This document shows, in pieces, positions 1 through 5,321 of a stretch of DNA of 6,083 nucleotides. Position 1 is the first letter of the stretch, and the number at the start of each line of letters is the position of its first letter. Made by a program: the position numbers and the translations under genes. Source of the stretch: Acetobacteraceae bacterium (lineage in GTDB: Bacteria; Pseudomonadota; Alphaproteobacteria; Acetobacterales; Acetobacteraceae); the NCBI GenBank assembly GCA_027340195.1, contig DAHWNE010000111.1, forward strand, positions 1 through 6,083, written 5' to 3'. The notes beneath the pieces were generated by a model that had not been told where the DNA came from, made no database searches, and was given only the letters and a program-made list of their open reading frames with translations.

Positions 1-9
1 GACCCCCTG

Positions 10-27
10 CCAAGGGCTGGCCCTTGG
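10..27. repeat. Small hairpin nested in the left palindrome arm
   Basis: CCAAGGGC and GCCCTTGG form a perfect 8-bp inverted repeat around a 2-base centre (TG). It is the mirror copy of the hairpin at 160-177. It gives the left arm a local structure that competes with the long stem. Confidence 0.85.
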
Positions 28-159
28 AACCCACAGTTTGGTTTCGGAGCGGGTGGGGGTAGGGCGCGGCCGGAGCGGGGTAAGGCGGGCGACGACGTCC
101 GCCTTACCCCGCTCCCGCCGCGCCCTACCCCCACCCGCTCCGAAACCAAACTGTGGGTT

Positions 160-177
160 CCAAGGGCCAGCCCTTGG
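160..177. repeat. Small hairpin nested in the right palindrome arm
   Basis: CCAAGGGC and GCCCTTGG form a perfect 8-bp inverted repeat around a 2-base centre (CA). With the 10-bp hairpin that follows at 186-208 it makes a pair of adjacent GC-rich stem-loops behind the efflux gene. That arrangement is typical of extragenic REP-like elements and of transcript 3' ends. Confidence 0.85.
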
Positions 178-185
178 CAGGGGGT

Positions 186-208
186 CCAGGGGGACAGCGT
201 CCCCCTGG
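186..208 (-). terminator. Possible transcript-end hairpin of the efflux gene
   Basis: CCAGGGGGAC and GTCCCCCTGG form a perfect 10-bp stem around a 3-base loop. On the minus strand it begins 7 bases after the TGA of the efflux pump gene (216-218). The position and stability suit a terminator or an mRNA 3'-end stabiliser. There is no T-rich tract after the stem on the minus strand, so it is not a canonical intrinsic terminator. It may simply be one unit of the repeat element next to it. The hairpin is seen directly; its role is inferred. Confidence 0.4.
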
Positions 209-215
209 CCTTCCT

Positions 216-1748
216 TCACTCCATCGCCGTCGCCCCAGAAGGCGCCGATGCCGCGCCGCGCGGGCGGCGCATGAGGAGCAGGAGGAGGAGGCTTGGCATG
301 GTGGTGAAGATCAGCAGCTTGTAGTCGTCCATGTAGGCGATGATCTGCGACTGGCGGGTGATTTCGTGGGCCAGCAGGGCGGCGCCGTGGCGGGTGGCCG
401 GGTTCCATAACGGTGCGGATGCGAGCGCCCGGTTGAACGGGGTGACGCTGGCCCCGATCATCGCGTGCAGGCCCTGTGCGTTGCGGGCCAGCAACGAGGC
501 GGTCACCGAAACTCCGATCGCGGCGCCGATATTGCGGAACAGCGCGAACATCGCCGATCCCTCGGTGCGCAGCGCCACCGGCAGGGTGGCGAACGCGAGC
601 ACCTGCAGCGGGGTGAAGAACAGCCCCAACCCGGCGCCTTGGACGACGATGGCGGCGATCAGCACGGTGGGGGAGATGTCCGGGGTCCAGCCGGTCATGA
701 TCCAGAACGACCAGATCATCAGGCCGAGTCCGACGCCGACCAGCAGCCGCGCATCGATTCGCTGCGCCAGCTTGCCGCTGAGGATAATGGTGGCCAAGTT
801 GCCGATGCCGCGCGGTGCCATCAGCAGCCCGGCGGTGGCGACCGGGTAGCCGCCCAGCTCCTGCAGCCAGGGCGCCATCAGCGACATGGTGGAGACCAGG
901 ATCGTGCCGACCGCGAACATCATCGCCGCCCCGGCGGCGAAGTTGATGTCGCGGAACAGGCTGGGGCGGATCAGCGGGTGCCGCGCCGACAGCACATGGA
1001 CCACGAACAGGTAGAGGCCGAGCCCGGCCAGCACCGCCTCCACGATGATCTCGCGGGAGCCGAACCAGTCCAGCTCCTGGCCGCGATCCAGCATCATCTG
1101 CAGCGCGCCGATGCCGATGCCGAGGGCGGCGAAGCCGATCCAGTCGAATCGCAGCGCCGATTGCCCGCGTCCGCCCGGCATGAAGAAGATCAACCCCAGC
1201 GTGGCGAACAGGCCGAACGGCAGGTTGACGTAGAAGACGTACCGCCAGTCGTAGAAATCGGTCAGATAGCCGCCCAGGGTGGGGCCCAGGATCGGGCCGA
1301 TCATCACCCCCATGCCCCAGATCGCCATGGCGAAGGCGCGTCGATTCGGGGGATAGATGTCCAGCATGGTGGCCTGTGACAGCGGCACCAGCGCCGCCCC
1401 GCACATGCCCTGCATCAGCCGGAACGCGACGATCTGCGTCAGGCTCTGCGCAGCCCCGCACATCATGGAGGTGATGGTGAACCCGGCCAGGGCGGAGACG
1501 AACAGCCGCTTGCGCCCGAAGCGGGCGGCGAACCAGCCCACCGGCGCGGTCATGATGGCGGCGGCGATGATGTAGGAGGTGAGGACCCAGGTGATCTCGT
1601 CGAAGGACGCCGAGAAGCTGCCCTGCATATAGGGCAGCGCCACGTTGGCGATGGTCTGGTCCAGCGCCTGCACCAGGGTGGCGCCGATCACGCAGGCAGT
1701 GATGATGCCGCGGTGGCGGACCGGCTCAAAGGGAAGCGTGTCGGACAC
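216..1748 (-). CDS. DHA2-family (EmrB/QacA) multidrug efflux MFS permease
   Basis: This is a 510-residue inner-membrane proton antiporter of the drug:H+ antiporter-2 type, normally with 14 membrane segments. It would expel hydrophobic drugs or toxic small molecules. Recognisable motifs are LDQTIANVALP at residues 29-39 (TM1), GWFAARFGRKRLF at 71-83 (the MFS loop 2-3 motif), the antiporter motif GPILGPTLGG at 151-160 (TM5) and WRYVFYVNLPFG at 168-179. The length is normal for EmrB. The start is GTG (1746-1748), giving MSDTLPFEP, which places TM1 about 15 residues in. No clear Shine-Dalgarno precedes it, so the start is less certain than the family call. EmrB proteins usually work with an EmrA (HlyD-type) adaptor encoded just upstream. 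Here the upstream neighbour is the divergent paaC, so no adaptor is adjacent on that side. The specific substrate cannot be told, and a link to phenylacetate metabolism is not supported by sequence. Confidence 0.93.
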   Translation of the reverse strand: MSDTLPFEPVRHRGIITACVIGATLVQALDQTIANVALPYMQGSFSASFDEITWVLTSYIIAAAIMTAPVGWFAARFGRKRLFVSALAGFTITSMMCGAAQSLTQIVAFRLMQGMCGAALVPLSQATMLDIYPPNRRAFAMAIWGMGVMIGPILGPTLGGYLTDFYDWRYVFYVNLPFGLFATLGLIFFMPGGRGQSALRFDWIGFAALGIGIGALQMMLDRGQELDWFGSREIIVEAVLAGLGLYLFVVHVLSARHPLIRPSLFRDINFAAGAAMMFAVGTILVSTMSLMAPWLQELGGYPVATAGLLMAPRGIGNLATIILSGKLAQRIDARLLVGVGLGLMIWSFWIMTGWTPDISPTVLIAAIVVQGAGLGLFFTPLQVLAFATLPVALRTEGSAMFALFRNIGAAIGVSVTASLLARNAQGLHAMIGASVTPFNRALASAPLWNPATRHGAALLAHEITRQSQIIAYMDDYKLLIFTTMPSLLLLLLMRRPRGAASAPSGATAME

Positions 1749-1829
1749 GGGATGCGAGATTGCCCCAACCGTGGCGTCTCCGCCAGCCCGCGCGCTGCGC
1801 GGTACCTCCGTTCATGCTACATGGCGGGC
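1749..1829. promoter_or_regulatory. Divergent spacer between efflux gene and paaC
   Basis: These 81 bases separate two divergently transcribed genes, so promoters for both probably lie here or reach into the coding ends. I cannot pick out a convincing -35/-10 pair or a clear operator palindrome. Neither gene has a strong Shine-Dalgarno: paaC has only GGCGGG at 1823-1828, one base from its ATG. The assignment rests on gene orientation alone. Confidence 0.35.
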
Positions 1830-2537
1830 ATGACGTCGCCTGACACATGGCTGATGCTGGCCGACGACGCGCTGGTGCTGGGGCATCGGTTGTCGGAATG
1901 GTGCGGCTTCGCGCCGTCGCCGGAGGAGGATCTGGCGCTGGCCAATCTGGCGCTGGATCAGCTGGGTCTGGCGCGCGCGCTGTTCGCCGCGGCGGGTCTG
2001 GACGAGGACCGATACGCCTATTTCCGCGACGCCAGGGAGTTTCGCAACTGCCTGCTGGTGGAACAGCCGAACGGTGATTTCGCGCACAGCATCGTCCGCC
2101 AGTTGCTGTATTCGGCCTGGGCACTGCCGTTCTGGACGGCGGCGGCCGGCGCGGCGGACCCGGCGCTGACCGCGGTGGCCGGCAAGGCCGAGAAGGAAGC
2201 CGCCTATCACCTGCGCCACGCGCGCGAATGGCTCGTCCGGCTGGGCGACGGCACCGCGGAAAGCCATGCCCGCGCGCAGGCGGCGCTGGAGCAACTATGG
2301 CCCTTCGCCGCCGAGTTGCTCGACCCGCCGGCGGACCCGGCGCTGCCCGATCCGGCGCCATTGCGGGCGGCGTGGGAGGCGACGGTTTCGGCCACGCTCG
2401 CGCGGGCCACGCTGGCGCGCCCGGCGGCTTGCTGGCCGCGCGCCGGCGGGCGGGAAGGGCGCCATTCCGAGGCGTTCGGCAAGATGCTGGCCGAGATGCA
2501 GTCGCTCGCCCGGGCCCATCCCGGGGCGGTGTGGTGA
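1830..2537 (+). CDS. paaC: Phenylacetyl-CoA 1,2-epoxidase structural subunit PaaC
   Basis: PaaC pairs with the catalytic di-iron subunit PaaA in the cytoplasmic PaaABCE monooxygenase. That complex epoxidises the ring of phenylacetyl-CoA in aerobic phenylacetate breakdown. PaaC shares the ferritin-like helical fold but has no catalytic iron site. Family stretches are LGHRLSEWCGFAP (residues 17-29), EEDLALANLALDQLG (32-46), LLVEQPNGDFAHSIVRQ (75-91), EKEAAYHLRHAREWLVRLGDGT (121-142) and a C-terminal REGRHSEAFGKMLAEMQ (208-224). The protein has 235 residues, against about 248 for E. coli PaaC. The shortening appears to fall in the loop after residue 55 and around 166-175, with the C-terminus intact. 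ATG 1830 is chosen because it matches the E. coli N-terminus in length; ATG 1821 (3 residues longer) is possible. Its stop overlaps the paaD start. paaA, paaB and paaE are not adjacent, which is unusual. Confidence 0.93.
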   Translation: MTSPDTWLMLADDALVLGHRLSEWCGFAPSPEEDLALANLALDQLGLARALFAAAGLDEDRYAYFRDAREFRNCLLVEQPNGDFAHSIVRQLLYSAWALPFWTAAAGAADPALTAVAGKAEKEAAYHLRHAREWLVRLGDGTAESHARAQAALEQLWPFAAELLDPPADPALPDPAPLRAAWEATVSATLARATLARPAACWPRAGGREGRHSEAFGKMLAEMQSLARAHPGAVW

Positions 2538-2983
2538 GCGACGATCGCCTGGCTCGCGCGCGGGCGGCGGCGGCCTCGGTGGAGGATCCCGAACTGCCGG
2601 GCCTGACCATCGCCGAACTCGGCCTGCTGCGCCGGGTAGAGGAACGCGACGGCGCGATCGCGGTGACCCTGACGCCGAGCTATACCGGCTGTCCGGCGAT
2701 GGCGGTGATCGGCTGGGAGATCACCGCGGCGATCGAACGCGCCGGGCTGGGCCCGGTGACGGTGCGAACGGAACTGGCGCCGGCCTGGGGCACCGCGGCG
2801 ATTTCCGAGGCAGGTCGGGCCAAGTTGCGCGCGATGGGGATCGTCCCGCCCGGGGAGCGTGCCTGTCCGCGCTGCGGGAGCGCGCGGGTGGAGACGCTGG
2901 CCGAATTCGGCGCCACCGCCTGCAAGGCGCTGTGGCGCTGCCTGGAGTGCCGCGAGCCGTTCGAGGCGTTCAAGACGCTGTAG
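2534..2983 (+). CDS. paaD: Phenylacetate-CoA oxygenase maturation protein PaaD
   Basis: This 149-residue protein has a DUF59/MIP18-type domain (about residues 5-95) followed by a cysteine-rich C-terminus. The family is thought to help install or repair metal centres of the phenylacetyl-CoA epoxidase, by analogy with SufT/MIP18 iron-sulfur assembly factors. It is not part of the purified oxygenase. Visible signatures are DPELPGLTIAELGLLR (18-33), the TPSYTGCPAM motif with Cys53, LAPAW (81-85), then CPRC (Cys111, Cys114), EFGATACKALWRC (Cys130, Cys136) and Cys139 before REPFEAFK. These match E. coli PaaD closely in order and spacing. The four outer C-terminal cysteines look like a metal-binding ribbon. 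The start is GTG, overlapping the paaC stop in GTGA (2534-2537), which implies translational coupling. The TAG stop is one base from the stop of the convergent ABC permease gene, leaving no room for a private terminator. Confidence 0.93.
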   Translation: MSDDRLARARAAAASVEDPELPGLTIAELGLLRRVEERDGAIAVTLTPSYTGCPAMAVIGWEITAAIERAGLGPVTVRTELAPAWGTAAISEAGRAKLRAMGIVPPGERACPRCGSARVETLAEFGATACKALWRCLECREPFEAFKTL

Positions 2984-2984
2984 G

Positions 2985-3650
2985 CTATCGCCCGCGCGCC
3001 AGCCGCCGTTCGTACCATTGCGCGGCCATGGTGGAGGGGAACAGCAGCGCGAAATACACCACCGCCACCACGGTATAGAGTTCCAGCGGCCGATAGGTCG
3101 TCTCGGCGATCGAGGTGCCCTGGTAGAGCAGGTCCGGCACCGCGATGACCGAGACCAGCGAGGTGTTCTTAAGTTGGGTGACCGACTGGTTGACGAAGGG
3201 CGGGATCATCCGCCGGATCGCCTGCGGCAGAATCACCAGCCGCATCACCTGCCAGCGAGAGAGGCCCAGCGCGCGGGCGGCGTCCCACTGGCCGCGCTCG
3301 ATCGAGACGATGCCGCCCCGGAAGATCTCGGCATAGAACACGCCGGTGTAGAGCGAGAGCACCGTCATCGCCGCGACATCGGCGGGGATCTGAATATGCA
3401 GCAGCACCGGCAGCGCGTAGTAGAACCACACGATCTGCACCAGCAGCGGCGTGCAGCGGAAGATTTCGGTGAGCGCGATCAGCGGCGCGTTGAGCAGGAC
3501 CGAGCTTGTCAGCCGGCCGAGCCCGATCAGCAGCCCGATGATCAGGCCGAGCGCGACCGAGCCCACCGTGTAGAGCAGCGTGATCTCGGCGCCACGCACC
3601 AGCAACGGCGCGTAGCGCAGGACCGGGGCGAAGTCCCACTGATAGGCCAT
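2985..3650 (-). CDS. Polar amino-acid-type ABC transporter permease (HisM/GlnP family)
   Basis: This is a 221-residue inner-membrane permease of the His/Glu/Gln/Arg/opine importer family. Signatures are the ITLLYTVGSVALGLIIGLL helix (residues 23-41), TEIFRCTPLLVQIVWFYYAL (61-80), typical of amino-acid permeases, and AEIFRGGIVSIERGQW (107-122). That leads into the EAA loop that docks the ATPase, DAARALGLSRWQVMRLVILP (123-142). A further motif, NTSLVSVIAVPDLL, lies at 162-175. Length and N-terminus (MAYQWDFAPVL) are normal. It starts 13 bases after the substrate-binding protein gene, with GGGG only two bases before the ATG as a weak ribosome site, so the two are probably co-transcribed. No second permease or ATP-binding protein follows, because the gene ends against paaD. 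It therefore needs a distant ATPase, and probably works as a homodimer or with an unlinked partner. The substrate is not readable from sequence. Confidence 0.93.
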   Translation of the reverse strand: MAYQWDFAPVLRYAPLLVRGAEITLLYTVGSVALGLIIGLLIGLGRLTSSVLLNAPLIALTEIFRCTPLLVQIVWFYYALPVLLHIQIPADVAAMTVLSLYTGVFYAEIFRGGIVSIERGQWDAARALGLSRWQVMRLVILPQAIRRMIPPFVNQSVTQLKNTSLVSVIAVPDLLYQGTSIAETTYRPLELYTVVAVVYFALLFPSTMAAQWYERRLARGR

Positions 3651-3663
3651 CGCCCCGGCGGGA

Positions 3664-4509
3664 TCAGAAGCTGAGCGCGGGCGGGATCTGCGAGGGTTTT
3701 ACGCCCTCAACCGCCAAGCCGGCGATGATGTCGGCGCGCATGGTGCCGATGCCGCGATTGAAATCCAGCCAGGCATTCAGCACGTCGCGGAAGCGATTGT
3801 CGGATTCCTGCTGGATGCCGAGGCAGGAGGGCAGGGCGACTTCCGGCTGGTCGAGCAGATGGTACGGGCCGAGCGAGGGGTTCTTGCCCACCGCGGCGAG
3901 GCCGAGCAGGGCGGCCAGGATCACCACATCGACCCGCCCCGATTGCAGCGCGAGCAGCGCCTGGTCCTGCTGCGCGAAGCCGACATGGCGGGCTTTCGGG
4001 GCGAACCGCTTGGCCACGGTCTCGTGCAGCGAGCCGATGTCGTAGCCGATCCGCAGATTCGGCTTGTCGATATCGGACCAAGTCTTCGGATCGAGCCCGT
4101 GCTTCGCCAGGCAGCCGAACGGGTGGATGATCATCGGGTGGGTGAAGCGGATCGCCAGCGCGCGCTCGGGCGTAGGGTTGAGCGCGAAGCTCATGTCGAT
4201 CTTGTTGCTCTGGATATCCAGCACTGCGGTGCCCCAGGTGGCCTCCACATACTCGAGTTTGGCGCCGAAGATCTTGGCGATGCTTTCGGCCATCGGCACG
4301 CAGGCGCCCTGCCATTTCCCGGTGGTGAGGTCCTTGCTGAAATAGGGCAGCGCGCCGGAGATGCCGGCGATGCGCAGAACCTTGGTCCGGGTTACGCGGT
4401 CAAACGTGCTTTCGGCGGTGCCGGCGGCGCGGGCGGTGGAGGCGAGCGCGGCGGCGGGCAGCAGGGCGGCGCCGGCGGCGAGGCCTCGGCGGCTGAGGCG
4501 ATTGGGCAT
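3664..4509 (-). CDS. Periplasmic substrate-binding protein, family 3 (amino-acid type)
   Basis: This is a 281-residue binding protein that would deliver a small polar solute to the neighbouring permease. It has a twin-arginine-like leader (LSRRGLAAG, residues 5-13), then a hydrophobic Ala/Leu stretch and a likely cleavage after ARA (26-28). The mature part has the usual family 3 pattern: VLRIAGISGALPYF near the start, a WGTAVLDIQSNKIDMSFA segment, and TPERALAIRFTHPM, whose Arg corresponds to the residue that commonly grips the ligand carboxylate. A second-domain LRIGYDIGSLHETVAKRF follows. ATG 4509 is preferred over an in-frame ATG 72 bases upstream. It has AGGGAG (minus strand, 4516-4521) six bases before it, and it puts the leader at the N-terminus. 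The sequence departs from well-known amino-acid binders, so the ligand is left open. It precedes the permease gene by 13 bases. Confidence 0.9.
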   Translation of the reverse strand: MPNRLSRRGLAAGAALLPAAALASTARAAGTAESTFDRVTRTKVLRIAGISGALPYFSKDLTTGKWQGACVPMAESIAKIFGAKLEYVEATWGTAVLDIQSNKIDMSFALNPTPERALAIRFTHPMIIHPFGCLAKHGLDPKTWSDIDKPNLRIGYDIGSLHETVAKRFAPKARHVGFAQQDQALLALQSGRVDVVILAALLGLAAVGKNPSLGPYHLLDQPEVALPSCLGIQQESDNRFRDVLNAWLDFNRGIGTMRADIIAGLAVEGVKPSQIPPALSF

Positions 4510-4652
4510 TTGGGGCTCCCTGTTCCGAGAATCGGAAGCGTAGGGCGCGGGTGGCGCCGGGGGAAGGGGTTTCCGAGGCATGGCGGGTCCGCCTCCCGCT
4601 CGACGTCACCCACCCGCGCGGGTAGGAAGCACCGCCAGCCATAGGACTTGCC
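4510..4652. promoter_or_regulatory. Divergent spacer between the ABC pair and the dsbA-smc unit
   Basis: These 143 bases separate the divergent starts of the substrate-binding protein and the DsbA-like protein, so both promoters should be here. Ribosome sites are visible at both ends: AGGGAG for the minus-strand gene at 4516-4521, and AGGA at 4643-4646 for the plus-strand gene. I see no convincing sigma-70 hexamers in this GC-rich sequence. The one symmetric element is a 12-base palindrome at 4612-4623. Confidence 0.4.
4612..4623. repeat. 12-base perfect palindrome upstream of the dsbA-like gene
   Basis: ACCCGCGCGGGT is a perfect palindrome centred about 35 bases before the ATG of the DsbA-like gene. 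It could be a protein-binding operator or a small mRNA hairpin. In sequence this rich in G and C a palindrome of this size can also occur by chance, so no function is claimed. Confidence 0.5.
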
Positions 4653-5306
4653 ATGCCGAACCTCACCCGCCGCACCCTGCTGCCCTTGCTCGCCGCCCCC
4701 GTCTGGACCGCCCCCGTCTGGGCCGCCGCCGCCCGCGCCCAGGCGGCCACCGCGACCGCCCAAGCCACCGCGGCGCAGACCGCTGCCTGGGAAACCCCCC
4801 GCACCCTCGGTAAGGCGGACGCCAAGATCGTGGTCGAGGAATGGTTCTCCCTTACCTGCACCCATTGCGCGCATTTCGCCGCCACCACCTTCCCGCAGGT
4901 GCGGACCAAACTCATCGACACCGGCAAGGTGCGCTGGGTGTTCCGCGATTTCCCGCTGGATCGGGTGGCGCTGGCCGCCGCCCAGGTGGCGCGGGCCCTG
5001 CCGCCCGACCGCTACACCGCCTTCGTGCTGACCCTGTTCTCCACCCAGGATCGCTGGGCCTTCGGCGCCGGCAAGAAATACCCGCAGAAGCTGTGGGAGG
5101 TCGCCGCCCTGGCCGGCATGGACCGCGCCACGTTCGACGCCGCCTTCCACGACAAGGCCCTGCAGGACTGGATTCTGGCCCAGCAGAAGCACGCCGAGAC
5201 GAAATGGAAGATCGACGCGACTCCGAGTTTCGTGATTGATGGGCAGATGATCGCCGGCGAGATGCCCTACGACAGCTTCGTCAAGCAGCTCCCCGGCCTC
5301 GGCTAG
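4653..5306 (+). CDS. Periplasmic DsbA-family thiol:disulfide oxidoreductase
   Basis: This is a 217-residue exported thioredoxin-fold protein of the DsbA/Thioredoxin_4 type, which makes or shuffles disulfides in the periplasm. The leader has paired arginines (LTRRTLLPLL, residues 4-13) and a hydrophobic core, with likely cleavage after ARA (27-29). An Ala/Thr/Gln-rich linker runs to about 45. The active site is C-T-H-C at 69-72, inside EEWFSLTCTHCAHF. The helical insert lies around 95-180. The cis-proline loop ATPSFVIDG (Pro191) completes the redox site, and all catalytic elements are present. ATG 4653 has AGGA six bases upstream. The smc gene starts 15 bases after the stop, so the two are probably co-transcribed. 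A DsbA-like gene in front of smc is an arrangement I associate with alphaproteobacteria. It is more distant from classical DsbA (CPHC), so the exact partner proteins are unknown. Confidence 0.93.
   Translation: MPNLTRRTLLPLLAAPVWTAPVWAAAARAQAATATAQATAAQTAAWETPRTLGKADAKIVVEEWFSLTCTHCAHFAATTFPQVRTKLIDTGKVRWVFRDFPLDRVALAAAQVARALPPDRYTAFVLTLFSTQDRWAFGAGKKYPQKLWEVAALAGMDRATFDAAFHDKALQDWILAQQKHAETKWKIDATPSFVIDGQMIAGEMPYDSFVKQLPGLG
4695..4724 (+). repeat. 15-base tandem duplication in the signal peptide of the DsbA-like gene
   Basis: Units 4695-4709 and 4710-4724 differ at one base of 15. They encode APVWT then APVWA (residues 15-24), lengthening the hydrophobic core of the leader. The frame is kept and the mature protein is untouched. 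Confidence 0.8.
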
Positions 5307-5321
5307 CCAAGGGAGTTCCGC

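Larger units (their letters stand above)
1..186. repeat. 186-base near-perfect palindrome (two inverted ~91-base arms)
   Basis: Base i pairs with base 187-i. Bases 1-70 are the exact reverse complement of 117-186. Bases 72-88 match 99-115, and 90-91 match 96-97. The only breaks are C/C at 71/116 and G/T at 89/98, and the unpaired centre is 92-95. Each arm carries its own smaller hairpin near its outer end (10-27 and 160-177). As single-stranded DNA or RNA the whole element could fold into one very long stem. It lies in the non-coding stretch downstream of the minus-strand efflux gene, and no credible protein is encoded here. It resembles two head-to-head copies of an extragenic REP-like unit. 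The left arm starts at the first base of the window, so the dyad may continue further left. An assembly fold-back is possible, although the two mismatches argue for diverged copies. Confidence 0.93.

Noticed and set aside
1..208. Transposon inverted ends or a CRISPR array
   Set aside because: The two arms meet with a 4-base centre, leaving no room for a transposase or cargo, and there are no regularly spaced direct repeats.
38..410. Short plus-strand open frames across the palindrome and the end of the efflux gene
   Set aside because: They consist largely of the inverted repeat and the antisense of the efflux C-terminus, with no ribosome site or recognisable motif.
465..1379. A 304-codon plus-strand open frame inside the efflux gene
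   Set aside because: It lies opposite a well-supported EmrB-type gene and reads as charged, repetitive sequence with no family signature.
1821..1829. Upstream ATG start for paaC
   Set aside because: It adds MAG only and has no ribosome site. ATG 1830 matches the E. coli PaaC N-terminal length, though 1821 is not excluded.
1726..2610. A 294-codon minus-strand open frame opposite paaC
   Set aside because: It is Arg/Pro/Ala-rich shadow sequence with no domain, and paaC is strongly supported on the other strand.
4510..4581. N-terminal extension of the substrate-binding protein from an upstream ATG
   Set aside because: It would put 24 Pro-rich residues ahead of the twin-arginine-like leader, while ATG 4509 has a well-spaced AGGGAG.
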